DNA from: Lineus longissimus
Taxonomy: Eukaryota > Nemertea > Pilidiophora > Heteronemertea > Lineidae
Assembly: GCF_910592395.1 (NCBI RefSeq)
Contig: NC_088314.1
Location: forward strand, 19,922,070 to 19,986,069
Direction of reading: 5' to 3'
Length of the DNA: 64,000 nt
Shown here: positions 1 to 13,112 of the stretch, in pieces
Position numbering within the stretch: position 1 is the stretch's first letter
Layout: every line of letters begins with the position of its first letter
Notes under the pieces: generated by a model
The model's database searches: none
The model's input: the letters and a program-made list of their open reading frames with translations, nothing else
Told to the model about the DNA's origin: nothing
Position numbers and translations under genes: made by a program

Positions 1-1529
1 TGAGTGGTGTTCTACGGGATGAGAAGCGGGTGTCCAGCCAGTCCAAAATATCATTAGTGATCATCAAGTTCAAAGGCAAATGTAATCACATCACTGTGAG
101 ATGCTTAGTAGCATTATAGCATTCAGTGGACATTTTACAGTGTAGCAGTGATGTAGTGCAATACATTTACCAGCATGGTGTCAAGGTGTCATGAGACTGG
201 CATTTCAGGCGATATCACGTTAGTCTTTTGGTGGATGCCGGAATAGACCAAAATAATGCATTTTCAACATGAATTCAATATATCAAAAATTGCCTGATAA
301 TGTCACCCTCTCTGCCTCGCTTCATAAGTTACCGGTGCCATGGCTGTTGGTTATTGTCTAATAAAGGCCGACTGAGGTCACACCTATTCTGTTAACGATA
401 CACTAACATCAAATTAACTGTCTTATAAAGGATGTAATCAGCTGTGAGGCAATACTTGTGTGTCTCCATTGTTAAATTCTTTCCAATTTCCGATCCCATT
501 TCGTGATTGAGAAACTTGTTTGTGTAATAATTAAAGATGTAATACATTTCAAGACCCATGATTATCCTGACAAAGTCTGAAATTCATCTTGTATAAAATT
601 GAGTGGTGTCATAATCTACTACCTATAATGCATCCTCAGTTGATTATTCTCTATCGCCCTTCCCCTAAACCATGCCCTGACAGCCAAATAATGATATTCA
701 TAACTTGATATCCCTGGATTTCCGATTCCATTGTAAAAAAAATATCACAATCGTATTTTCTATTGAGGAAGATAATCATATGTTGTGCTGTGTGCATGTT
801 GCCATCCATCATTTTTCTGGCGCCCTTTCCGTGATCCCCGCATCCCGCTTCAGATCAGGACCGGATCAGCCCGGTTACAACTGGCATTAACGTCTCTGTC
901 CAAATGACAAACGTGCCCCTCAGGGGAATGATTTGACAGGTTCAATAAAAGTTTTAAGGATCTCATTGGGCGGCTGCAATTGGAATGATCACATCTGCAG
1001 CAGGCGGGTCCTGACCTCACAAGAGTTCAGCTCAATAGGTGGAGCCCTGTTTTGAAAAAAAGGGTGGTAAGGTTTCGTTGCAAACTCTGAATATGTTGAT
1101 AACAGTACTGAGACTGGTAATTTGGCATTGCTAAAGCAATCAATGAAAACATATGTGGACCAGAACAGTGGTTATTTCATTTGTGTTTCATGCCCACATT
1201 CCTTAATATACTAATTCCTTGACAAAAAAAGTTAAGCTACATAAGCTTTCTTCTGACATTTAACTGGGGAAACTTATTGGTTGATCGTTATAGCTTTGGA
1301 CAGGCAATCAAATCTGTACCGCTTTTTATTATCATTCCGATTGAAATTCAGTATTTGCTGCCTTCATATTGATTTCTTGTCGGTGCTGTCACCAGTTCTT
1401 GTTACAGGCAGCTTTGATGACCACTGCTAATGGGTCATTTATATCTCAAGTGATCATGATCGCACCTCTCAACAACAAAAAATGCCTGTTTGCGGGTTGT
1501 TTTATGCGTCTAACCAACAACCTCCTGAA
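1..1529. other. Non-coding, nothing recognised
   Basis: AT-rich single-copy-looking sequence. The longest frames are about 60 codons without domain or splice context. Confidence 0.6.
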
Positions 1530-1800
1530 TATCAATCAATCAATCAATCAATCATTTGGAATTTAAGGTGCCAATATCCACAAAAAAAATGTGATCAAAG
1601 ACACCAGAGAAACCAATCAAAAAAATATAAGTTGCTGGCTATTTTGACAGACTGCTGCCTAGTTAGAGAACAGGAAAGTTTTCAGCTTTCTCTTGAAGAC
1701 AAGGATACTGCTGCTCGCACGAATTTCCTGTGGTAGCCCGTTCCACAGGCGCGGCGCAACACAAGCAAAAGCCCTGTCTCCAATATGAGCCAGGCCGTCT
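1530..1800 (-). mobile_element. LINE relic 1 (CR1/L2-like RT C-terminus, (TGAT)n tail)
   Basis: Translation of the minus strand from about 1796 down to a TAG at 1659-1661 gives the typical C-terminal end of CR1/L2/Rex reverse transcriptases. It contains APRLWNGLPQEIR followed by FKRKLKTFLFSN and the stop. About 110 bp of 3' UTR follow, then a (TGAT)n microsatellite at 1532-1556, which is the LINE tail rather than a free microsatellite. The copy is severely 5'-truncated. Just upstream (1780-1830, minus) lies a tRNA-like A-box word, GTGGCATAGTGG, which may belong to a neighbouring or fused SINE. It cannot make protein. Confidence 0.75.
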
Positions 1801-2749
1801 AACCACTATGCCACTGATCTCCCTCAATACCTATATCAGTCGGGATGGGGTTAAAAGATGTCAAGAACCATTTGTTTTTGATGAGCTTACAAATATTGTT
1901 TCAAAGCTCAAAGGTCTCTTGAGCTTGCTGCCTGTTGAAATTGCTACACAGATTTCCAAATCAATCCAACGTGATATGGACAAACCCAAAAGTGACGTGA
2001 TGACGGTTTCATAACACCCTAAAATTGGATCAATCAGTCTTTCGATCGATTGGGTTTAGATTTGACCGCAGCGGAGAGTTCAATCCAATAGGAGGAGACA
2101 CTGATTGCTTGAATGAAGAGGATGAGAATTTTGTCAGGGATATAATAGGGTTGGAAGTTGTCAGAAACGAATCTGGCATTATGACTGACTAGTAAAAAAA
2201 AAGATATTTGTTCTTTGGTAATTGTTGTCTGCATGTCATATCAATTAATTTCCGGTCAATTATTGATGCCACAGCTGTTAGGAGTAATTATAGCATCCCA
2301 CAATCGTGTCTATCCATGATAGAACTGTGGTGCATTAGTTTCCCTGATTAGTTTTGGGATTGACCTTGGGAACCACCCCACGCAAATCCTGAAAATGGTA
2401 TTGCATTCGGGCCTGTCAGCCAATTATTTTTAACAGGTGGGTGGGACTTCGGAAGGGAGTTGAGCAGCGTTAACCTACTATATGACAATCATTTGTTACC
2501 ACTGTGCTGGTATAAGATGCGTCGTTTGGAGGTTTTGTGTAGAGGGCACCGATGGCAGATACTCAAATCTATGTACAAAATAGAAAATAAGGGAAAAACC
2601 TAGAGTCAAACTTCAATGTAAAAATAGTTGACTGGCCTTTCTCCAGCCTCAGAAACTCCGGCAGTCGATTCAAATGATCCTCCGGAGTGGCTCGCCTCTG
2701 CACCTGGATTCACTGTGTACTTTACTTTGTAAATTTTGGGTGATAGCCC
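1801..2749. other. Non-coding, nothing recognised
   Basis: No supported feature. A 94-codon frame at 1730-2014 overlaps LINE relic 1 antisense and has no recognisable domain. Confidence 0.5.
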
Positions 2750-3259
2750 CCCAAATTTTTTTATTTTTCAGAACTTTGAACTCCTGAAAAAGTTCCACTC
2801 TGAAAGATGAAAATTTTTTTAAGTCCAAATATTTTTTTCGCTTGCTTTTTCTGCTCAAATTGAAGAAACATCATCAGTTCCAAAAAATTTTGACTTTGAA
2901 AATTTTTCCTGAATTTTGAACTCTGGAAGATGAAAAAATTTCCAAATATTCTTTTCACTTGTTTTTTTCTGCTCAAAATGAAGAAACATCATCAGCCTGA
3001 AAAAAAATTTGGCTTTGAACATTTTTCAGAATTTTGAACTCGGAAAGATGAAAAGATTTTTTTAAGTCCAAAGATTTTTTTCACTTGTTTTTTTTCTGCT
3101 CAAAAATGAAGAAACATCATCAGCCCCCCCAAATTTTGGTGGAAAAACCTAATCATGCATTTTGTCCCCGGATTTTCAACTTCACCAACGCGACCACCCC
3201 GGTAACGCGACCATTCAACCTCGGTCCATGAGTGGTAATTTTACCGGGGTTCCACTGTA
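2750..3259 (-). mobile_element. Pogo/Tigger-like MITE with ~120-bp internal repeats
   Basis: Read on the minus strand it starts at TACAGTGGAACCCCGG (end at 3259, probable TA target). A subterminal region with GGTCGCGTTACCGG and a GGACAAAATGCATGATTAGG segment follow, then three repeats anchored on GAAGAAACATCATCAG (2862, 2980 and 3108; spacing 118 and 128). The distal end near 2750 is not clear. Short open frames here are low-complexity artefacts. Confidence 0.6.
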
Positions 3260-3899
3260 TTAGTACCCAAATTAATGGGGAGATCAAAATATTTGTGCAG
3301 CGAATTGTGAAAAGAGAAGTGTGAAATGTGAAAAGAGGGGGAGAGAAGCCCCCTGCTTGCTCTCTATCCAATAACGTGATAAAAAAATTGAAAAATTTCT
3401 TTCCGTCTAGAAGCAGTTTTGATTGAGATAACAACAAAAGGAAACAGCATATTACAGTCTGTGTAAAACATTTGACTGTATGGTGCTGCTACCTATAAGA
3501 TACACGTACTAGCCTGAACTCACTGCTTTGATGAAGTCTATGTATCGAAACAACATTAAGTATTGCTGAGGGCAAGGATGCGTACTTAGGAAATAAGGCT
3601 CTAAGCGCTATGATTCCTTCTTTGAATTCATAAGTTTTCTCATAGGCCTTGAAAATATCGGCCTATTCATGACTGGAGGCAGACTTGTTTTGTCATCATG
3701 ATCATTGTAACATCAAGAGCACAATGCCTATCAGCAGCGGTTACTCACATTATGGATTTGACATTGAGAACTATTTGAACACATATCGTTGCAGTCTCTG
3801 CTAGGCCAATTTGCTGGCTCAATTCCATTCAATCTCGAGAAATATTTGTTATTCAATCTGACATTGACTACTAAGGTTTGCCGAATTATTGGTAGGCGT
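3260..3899. other. Non-coding, nothing recognised
   Basis: A gap between the MITE and the 120-bp degenerate repeat. Only short low-complexity frames. Confidence 0.5.
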
Positions 3900-4280
3900 T
3901 GACCTAAATCAACCTTGAGAGACATCTTACCAGGACACAGTTTCACCTTGGTTACTTCCGCCTGCCAGGAATTGGTTTTTCACTGGTCCTAGTGTAGCAT
4001 CTGTACTAGGCCTAGTCTTTATTTCATTTTACCTTGAGAGATATGTGGTGTTCCTGCTTTGGGTACTTTGACATCCCGAGAATTTGTTTATCCCCTAGAT
4101 CACCTGACCACTGGTCTGAGTGGAGCATTGGTACCAGGCCCTACTTCAAGCCTAGACCTCAATCGACCTTGAGAGATATCTTGTAAGGGCACTGTTCCTG
4201 CCACGGTTGCTTTGGTGTGCCAGGTCTCCTAGATCAACTCTCCACTAGTCTGAGTTGAGCATTGGTACCAGGCCGCCTGT
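3900..4280. repeat. Degenerate ~120-135-bp tandem repeat, three units
   Basis: ACCTTGAGAGA recurs at 3912, 4031 and 4166. CTGGTCTGAGT/CTAGTCTGAGT and GAGCATTGGTACCAGGCC recur in the last two units. Confidence 0.55.
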
Positions 4281-4344
4281 GCTGGCTGGTTGAAGACAAA
4301 CCTCAAGATCAGCCACCCCTGCTGACTGGTTGAACACTTTGCCA

Positions 4345-7300
4345 ACCTCAGGCCCAACTGATGGGCCACGATATCCATACTTCTTTCCAGTAAACATATT
4401 CCTGTTTTTAAAAAACATCATCCTGACTTTTGCCAATATTACTGCTGTTCCAGCAAAGGTAAACTTGAGTATTCTCTCAGCGTGTTACTAATTTCCTTGC
4501 AAAAGAAACAGCAAGATGAACTCGGCTCACTTAAGTTTTTGTCTCAATTTTCTTTTCATCTTAAAGGTTCTCTTGAGAGGAAATTACCAAGTTCACTTCT
4601 TACAAATTGTTGAACAGGCTATTGATGATCTTCAATGAAATGTATATACTTTTGAAACCCGCCAGGGCAATGAGGTTGTTTAAGTCACAAGGTGGATGTC
4701 TTATTTTAAAACAGCAGTTTGCAGACATGGCAATTGTCATTGCATGATTAAGCTCCATGATTGAGCAATAGGTGATTTTAAAGATAACTGTTGTCATATT
4801 GGTGTACACACAAATTTTCTAAAACTTGGCATTCATCATGTTTATAGTTGTGTATATCAGTCTGTACAACGACATTGTTGAAATTAATATTCAGTGAGTA
4901 TTTTATACTCAATTTGATATTTTTGAAATTAAAGATATATTTTCAGGTCATCATCATAATCTTCATGATTCGGTCAGATCCGTTTCTTGATTTCACCGAT
5001 TAATGATTATGAATTGTGTATAGGGTGTGGGCAATATATCAAAATGTTTCCAAATCAACACTTCAGGATGTGCAAGAACAATTGTGCTTCCCGTGGTCGA
5101 AATTGATGTTGGTGTCCAGAGTGCACCATTGCGTAATTAAACTCCATGAAGTAGTTAGTTGACAATGGTTTTGCCAACAGTTCCATAAGCAGCTGCATGA
5201 ATGTATTGATTAAGGTGTCAAATACATCAACATCCACTCAAACGCGTTTTTGGTCTGGGTTCTTTCGCAGGCTGCTTTTGGTTATTTCTCGGGCACTTAT
5301 TGTGTCAGAGAATACACCACCAAGTTAGAACTACTATGTTTGAAGTATAGCTCAGATTGGCATTATATATCAGACAACTGAATGAATAGACACAGGCAAG
5401 TCCATCATTGTCTGACAGGATGCCTTTTTTCTCACGCTGTTTGAAAATGTTGAAAACCTTTGAAATATCAATGGGGATCAGTATAAGTTTCAGTGTAGTA
5501 CTCATAATATATCAATTTCCAGTTGAAAATAAGGCTATAACTCTTGTCTTATTTAGTAGCTAAAAGTAAAAGCTACAATAGCTAAAGTTCCAAACAAACT
5601 TTTTTTTGATGAGAACATCGTTTGATTTCAAAGGGAATTGGTTATTTTCACCTTATTGTTATCACACTGTCTGGGAATGTTTTCCTCGGCCCAGGAATTA
5701 AAATAGCTTACTCATATTGCTCAGGAGATTTAGCACCCAACCTTCAGTATTATAGGTTGGCATCAATTTGAAATAGAGGCCAACTTTGGCAATAACCGTG
5801 AGAATCTTTGTTCTCGGCTAGGTGGCTCAGTATATTTCCAAAACTCGTTGGATTAGTTCCTGACGCATTCCCTTGGGAAAGTAAAACAGAACTGATTGGG
5901 CTGCCTGAGTGCCACAGTTGTAAGACTATTGTTCAGAATTAACAGTGCCACCTGACATGTTTGAGGTCATGGGCTAACTTTTGGTTGGTGCACATATTCA
6001 TAAAATCAGGAGAGTAAAAGCACTGATTGAGACAGAAAGTAAGAGTACCTATTGATCAAATATTCTGCATGAATTATCAGTATTTTTTCTAAAAAAAAGA
6101 AGACCTGCAGTCAATTTGGCCTAAAATAATTTGGAATTTAATTCATATATCTGGTGTGCATACTGCACCTTAGTCTTTGTTTGAAAAAGCAGCAAAAACT
6201 TTACGGTATGTGGGACATTTCCCATCAGCTTTTCCATTAGAATCCGATGATACCCTTTAGTTGATCAGATCTGCTAAAGAACACCTCAATATTTAGCTTG
6301 TTGTTTGAGGTGAACTGGTTCAGACATCGAGAATGTTGACCAAGTATTTCGTGTCTATCCTCAATGTCGATCATTTCTCGTCCTCCTACGCTATGATAGC
6401 GCTATCCAAACATTAGCGATATTCGTGAGAAACTTCCGTTCAGTTTCACTGTGTGCTAATAATCCAATAAAGCCGGTGTGTTTGCCAGAGCATTTTCCCG
6501 CCGGTGCATTTTTATGTGGCTAAAATACTAATAGAAAAATATTTATGATCCAGGTGCAGAGGAAGAGTGGGGGCGATACAGTATCTGTGATAACGCTTGT
6601 AAACTTTTTGTTGGCTTTAAAAATTTATCTGACAAAGTGCTAGGAGGATGCCGGAAATGCATTTCAGAATTCATTGTAGTCTTCTTCTGAAGAATGAAAT
6701 GGCATAATTTTGGCAATCAAGTTACTTGCTATAAAATTTTCTCTCCTCTTGTGAGACAAAACCAGACAATGTGTTATAGAGATTTAAAAAATAGATGTTA
6801 ATAACGAGTTAATCCAGTCAAAATACCTGCTGGGAATAGGGGTGTGGCCCGGAGAAAAGAAAGCATGCTTTACCATTGCCTGCCTAACTTTACCCATGCT
6901 CTAAGCAGATGCTAGGTATGCTATTTGTGTAGGTTGATGTTTGTAGGGCCTACTTAAATGCCACATATCTCTGAGAGATCAGTCTGATGTTACAGCTTCC
7001 ACAGCTATCGAATCCATTTACCATGGCTAGCTGACCTAACCTCATTCTTGTTTGAGGGCAGACAGGTTTTTTTGTGGGATGCACAATTTGTTTGAGTGGA
7101 TGTATTTGGTTAGAAGCTCGCAGACACGGTCAAAGCTTGCTCCTGCTTTTTTCTGATCAGACTTGCCCACCTTCAGTTTTCAAGATTCGCGCAAGGTAGC
7201 TGCATGGTTGCAATACGCGATATCCCTTCCTTTGAGACTCCTTTAAAAGTACTGTATCTGAGTAGCTCTGTTTTCCCTGCCCCCTGTAAATGATAGGCCT

Positions 7301-9448
7301 ATCCCAAAAAGAAAAAAGAAAAAAAACACGGGGAAAGCATTTTACGATAGGGATGATGGTGCCAAAATTCTTTGTCAGATGTCATTATTCCTGTCCTTTA
7401 TTCTTGTGGCTGTGGTTAACACCGTGGGGTTGAGTGTTTCGACAAAGTTCAAACTGGAATATGCCAACGCCTTCTCTCTTTTGCAGAAGATCACTATGAT
7501 CATATAAACCTACGCAGACTCCCCCCCCCCCCAATATTTTTCGAAAATGTTTCTTTGCCCAATAAACAATAATGTGGGCCACTGATAGATGGACTTGTTT
7601 GGCCACAAGGCACTGTTAACCTCCCCTGGTCATGTGACTAAACACAGGTCACATGATGTTTACAAACAATAAAGCACGTGGACCACTTGGCAGGGAAAAG
7701 TATTACCAGTGGTCAGGTGCCAAGAATGATAGTTCATTTCAGGAGGTTTCCAGGTCACCTGTAATGATGTATCGAAGTATACACAGCATGTTCCAGCAAG
7801 ATACAATGAAACGGACTTGCATACTTAAACTTATTAGAATCAGCTGCCAAGTTGTGAAAATAGCCCAAAGTTTCATTATAACATTGAAATAGACTCAGGG
7901 ACTACTTTCTCTGCTATTTTCTGACATGTAGTTTCATGACATACGCAAAGTCTGCCCTTTGGATTGTGACCTTGCTCTGAACTTGTAGTTTATATCAACA
8001 TATTTACCAGGATGTTGAAATTTCCTGCATGCAAAGACATGCTATGTCAGAGGACTTTAAATCACATTGTTTTTGCAATAAATGTACTAGTTTGTGTCTT
8101 AGTAATGGTCAATGTTTACTTTCAATGCTAAAAATGTGGCTTTCATTGTAAAAAGTATATTTTTGGAAATATATTTTAAAACAGATGGAGACCGTTATGT
8201 TAGGGTGAAAAAAATCTCTAAGAAAAACTCCTTGGAGAAGAAGAAGCTCATTAAGCAGAATTCCCCTTTGCGACACCTCTCAGTTCTACTCTACAACTTA
8301 ACAATGTCATCTTTTTCTTTCATAGGCCCTATTGCATAAAGTAGCCTGTCTTCAAGGGTAGATTTTCTTCTTCTTTAGATTGCATTTACTCCTTAGGGAG
8401 TCAGCCTGGTTTGTCAGATGTAGACTCCTGATTTTAGTATAGACCCTCCGTTACTCTGATAGCAAACTCCAGTCATATTTACCCAAACTCAAGTTGTTGG
8501 ACATACATAAATACCAGTCTAAGGGGTTGTGATTGTGTGCAAGTAAGAGGGGGTGGAGATGAAAATATGCCAACAAAAGGAGGTGGGGGTTCAAATTTGT
8601 GGTGCCCACTGGAGGGACTCTATCAAAAACTCTGGGTATATGGATGCTCTACATACACAATTGAGAGAGGCCCCTCTTGGCTTAAATGTTGGTGAAGGTG
8701 CAAATAAAGGTTGTATAAAATGTGTTAAATTGCCAGACACTATAATTACGTACAGGCCTCATAAGCCAGAGCTGCATTGATCATGTTAATTACCTTGTTA
8801 TTCATTATGAGCCCAGCGCTTTCCTCAAGGTAGGCCTACCGAAGATCCTTGGGAAAATGTATGAGTCGGCTAAGCCATGTTTACAGAGATAGCCAGACAT
8901 GCATGGTATGTATGTCAAGGTTGTACCACCTCTTTGATTTCATCTGCAGATCAGAGCAGCTTCACATTTTGAAATCATCAAACTCGGTGATCATTGTCAG
9001 CACAAAGATCCCATCAGGCTCACTGATCATGATAGTACAGGACTGAATGAAAGTCTCATAGATTCTAACAGAGAGGAGGTCTAAATTCATTAATAGTTCT
9101 ACTATACGATTTTCTTTTGTTTGATGTTTTGATGAATTGGCTTATAATATTTGGAAAAAAATTATATGTTTATCTGTGATTACTCTGATCTAGGCAAATA
9201 AAGATGGTACTCGAATAGCACTGACATTAGTACGCTTTGTGCATATTTTGTCAGTGGTGAACCAAGTAATGCACCAAGTATTGCACTTGCACTACCCTTT
9301 AAGATAGAGCACTTCCTCTACATGATATATCATTTTGATTGACTAACAAACTTAATTCATAACCTTGCACTCAAGCAACCCAGAATTAATCAGCACCAAT
9401 GTCAAATAAATTCCTCAATTCTTATCAGACATACTTAAACTTTGATTA
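4345..9448. other. Non-coding stretch between repeats
   Basis: AT-rich, with TAGGCCTA-type words (for example about 7295 and 8832) and a 12-C tract at 7521-7532. No exon, RNA gene or element could be supported. Confidence 0.55.
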
Positions 9449-9860
9449 TAGCCGCACTTACACCACCTGAAAATGGACCACCAATCTTGGTTCGGGAACC
9501 AATGCCGCACCATCGAAAATCCACCAAGCGCTTACACCAGCGCTGCAGCTAGTTATAAAATCCGGCTACAGATGGCGCGCAAACAATAAGCAGAACGCGG
9601 AAAGCCTTGGCAGAAAGCGCCATTTCGAAAGCGCCGCCTGGAGCCGAACCATCTAACTAGCTAATTGCCGATCCATTTGCGCTTACACCACGACAAAGCC
9701 GAGCTTTTAACAAGCCGGGCGAATTTGGACCATCAAGCTTGGTGGGACAAATTCGCTCGGCAATTTGTATCGGCAATGGATTGCCGAACCAATTTGTCGC
9801 GGCAATGTGGTGGTGTAAGTGCAATTGGTCCACCAATATTTCGTGGTGTAAGCGCAGCTA
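9449..9860. mobile_element. ~410-bp MITE with GCTTACACCAC termini
   Basis: Left end TAGCCGCACTTACACCAC (9449-9466) and right end GTGGTGTAAGCGCAGCTA (9843-9860) are inverted repeats with two mismatches, both bounded by TA as expected for Tc1/mariner-type targets. The GCGCTTACACCA motif recurs inside, including near 9530 and 9680 and inverted near 9820. The two 77-78-codon frames inside are not genes. Confidence 0.65.
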
Positions 9861-12715
9861 CTTTGTACAGCTATATAACACTTTCACTTGTCACAGAGTA
9901 AATTTTGATATTTTGGAAAGGTTAAGGCCTATAACAAGTAAGTTTTTACTAGTTTACTTTGGTCTGGCTTAGATGAACTTGAAATGCTGATAAATATCAT
10001 GAAATTGTGGCAAAGTACTGTGTAAATCAGAGTTCATGGTAGATACTAATCGATTGATCTTGGGTGGTGGTGCAAAAAAGTTTAGTTATACTAGATTCCG
10101 AGCCTTGCATTTTTTTTCACTCGATTTCAACCGTGGGATTGACATGCCAACCCCAGCCAAATGCAAATATAGGAAAAGGGCTGTACCCAAAGTGTCTTTG
10201 AACATGTAGAAAATACAGCATTAATTTTGATATTTTAGCCCTTTTGCTATTATTACAGCACTTGTGCAATATGAATATTGCCTGAGCATATAGTCCTTTT
10301 GTCATAGTTGAGCTTCCTTGGATAAGGCTTCATTTTTTGCCTGAGGTCAATTTTGCTGGACCACTAAAGCAAGCAAGAGGAGCATGTGATTGACTCTGGC
10401 ATGTGAGGAAATACAGGAGGGTGACATGTGACTGTGACAACGAAACGTGCAGAGATGGGTCAAGAAGTGCCTACTGCCAAAGAATGTGATTTTCCGGGAA
10501 AGAGTCCAGCATATGACAGAAGTTTAACGAACACATGAGAGATGACTTCTATAAATCAATCATATACTCGTGATAGTATGAAGTGTTTACCCTGCATTGT
10601 TATAGTGTAACAAGCATGTACGAAGTACATGTTCTCAAGTGGTATCACAGTACCGAATGAATAATAAATTGTCTGTCCTGCTTGATCATTAGGCGTACTT
10701 TCGTTGCTACCAATTGTCAAATCAATGCATCGTGGTAAAAATCCCGGGGGGGGGGGGGGGTTCACGCAACACGAAGTTCACGCGGAGTTCACGCAACAAA
10801 TATGGGTAAGAATATCTGCGTCCTGGTTCAGGCATACTAAGGTTGCTCATTCTTGGCTTTTCCAACATAAAATATTTCACCACTGCTTGTAGATTACATG
10901 TAATTGGGGCTCCACTTTAAATGAAAATATCTATAATTTTAGTCCCCTGGTCTTCAGCCCCAGGGCTTCCACAATAAAATATACTCTTGTCTGCAGACTT
11001 AGGTCATATCAGTTTTGCATTCAGATTGTTGGAGAAAAAGACCCTCATTTGAAGCGATTTTATGGCACATATGTTTACTATTATCTGCGCAGTATCACTT
11101 CACCTGGTGCCCAGGTTTATTTTTTGTTCCTGCCAGTGGAGGTGTACTTGGCCAACATCCATTCAGCAGACGGAAGAAGCACCGTAACCTTTGATAATTT
11201 TCCTGCATCTGCTGGCACTGTGCCGTGGAATTCCTGCCATTTTTGTGAGTCAGTTGATGATTCCAGTGCTTTCCTGCTTGATTCAGAAAGTGCAGCTTGG
11301 GCCCACCTTCGTGTTCTTAGAACCATGATAATCACAATCTTTGTTTTAGTAATGAAAGTAGTGCCACATTTTGATAAAAATATGATTAAAAAATATGTGT
11401 CCTCTCATAGTCAGAAACTTGTGGCGCTTGTTTGCCCCATTTAACTTTAATGCTGGAGGATGTCCAGGGTTTTTATTTTGTTTTGGTTGTGTTTAGTAGT
11501 AAGAATTATCATGGTTGGCAAAAATATGTGGCGCATTTCAAGACACTTCAATTACAATGTATCATTTATATGTGTTATACACAGTGTTGGATTTGACAAA
11601 ACAGAACCATGACTGAAGAGAGTTTTCAGTGAGTTTTGTGAGAATAACTTGTTAACTTTCAGTTGTGACAGCACTGAATTTTACACCACACTGTTGGGTT
11701 TCTGTACGAAGATCAGATAGAGCTCAAAAGCTACCCAATCCCTTTGGTTAAAACACCTCCGGGTTGAGCCAACATTTTTGCTCCACCCTCCCAGTTTTGG
11801 TTTTGGAAAGCAAGAGACCCACTGTAGTGTGGTGTTAACATTCATCATTCTTTGTGTTAAAAGCCAATCCAGGGCTCCCGAGAAAGAAGGCGACCTTATG
11901 TTTTCAAAGACGCTGTAGAACCTCTCCTTGTTGATGCCTCTGCCAGGCGGACATCTCCACCGTCCGTCCCTGATTCAGTCCCTGATAAGATTAAAAACAA
12001 GTTTACAGCAGAGACCATTTTTGATTACAATTCAATTCAATTCATTTATCTTGTTAGTGCCCATGATTCTCATGAGGCTGTTACAGATGTAAGCCCGAGA
12101 ACCCACCCGAGACTCGCCAAATAGCACAGTCTCGGGTCGGTTCAGGAGTATTAGGCCGGTCAAGACGGCTTCACGCTGTGTAAATGCGATCGGACCAGAT
12201 CGGTTTGAGTCTGTGTGTTTTATATATACATTGTATAGCGATGAGTCATGTTATACATCTAAGATGCGTGTATGTATGTAACCATGTGTATCCTATGATA
12301 TCCATCAGTTAATAGGGCCTGTACAATTGACATATTGCAAGGGAAGTTCATAGACACTATGTTGTTCAAGGACTACATGTTGTTCATAGACTTTTTATAC
12401 ATTTTGAGATCTGAAGATTTAAACCAAACTGGTCTGTAAATTGTATGTGCAGTCAAAGCTGTTACAGGGAGGATGCAACAGCTGATAAAACATCAATGTT
12501 TCTGAGTTGAACGTGACCATGGTAGGCCTTTTAATACAATTTAAAACCGGCCAAGGCACGAACAAACCGGCTCCGATCCGGATCGAAGCCGGTTCAGCTA
12601 ACCCGCACTGTCTGAATGGGATTTAACTCCAGGTGAAGTGACCTTGTCAGCACCGACCCGGGGTTGGTTTAGGACAGTTCAGTTTATCACCACTGTGTAA
12701 AAAGGCCTATAAAGA
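9861..12715. other. Non-coding stretch with poly-G tract
   Basis: It contains the poly-G at 10746. A frame of 131 codons at 11049-11444 starts at a non-ATG codon and is unrecognised. GC-richer patches with CCGGTTCAG-like words at 12120-12200 and 12540-12680 may be another decayed repeat. Confidence 0.5.
10746..10760 (+). repeat. Poly-G tract (15)
   Basis: Fifteen consecutive G. Similar poly-C tracts are at 7521-7532, 40538-40551 and 52390-52403. Confidence 0.8.
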
Positions 12716-13061
12716 CGGCCATGTAGAATTAGCGGAATGAGCGGATTCTGAGCTTAAATCACCTGGAAAAGCAAGTATTTGTCACGATGATGGTCGCCAT
12801 GCCTGAACTCTGAAGACAAAGGGGGGTACAGTAATACAGCGCTGCGCACGGCTACTGACTGAACTAAACTGTCCCTACAGACCAGTTTTCATGCCCTCAT
12901 TGCGAGTCATAGCTTAACGACTGTAAAAAGCGATTTCAATAATCTTTGTGGTTGAACAAATTAAAACTTAATGAATTCATTAAGTTCCATTTTGTATGAA
13001 ATTATATCATATTTTGTACAGAATCCACTCATTCTGCTCATTCCGCTAATTCTACATGGCC
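12716..13061. repeat. Inverted repeat pair around ~270 bp (MITE-like)
   Basis: GGCCATGTAGAATTAGCGGA (12717 on) and its reverse complement TCCGCTAATTCTACATGGCC (ending at 13061) flank non-coding sequence. The right arm carries an extra AGAATGAGT. The pogo-like MITE starts 50 bp further right. Confidence 0.5.
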
Positions 13062-13112
13062 AATAAAGATATATGATACAATAATATGAGATAAAAACAA
13101 CAAAAAGAAACA

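Noticed and set aside
1532-1556. (ATCA)n microsatellite as an independent repeat
   Set aside because: It is better explained as the (TGAT)n tail of LINE relic 1.
11049-11444. 131-codon open frame, plus strand
   Set aside because: It starts at a non-ATG codon, has no domain or splice context, and an antisense frame is equally open.
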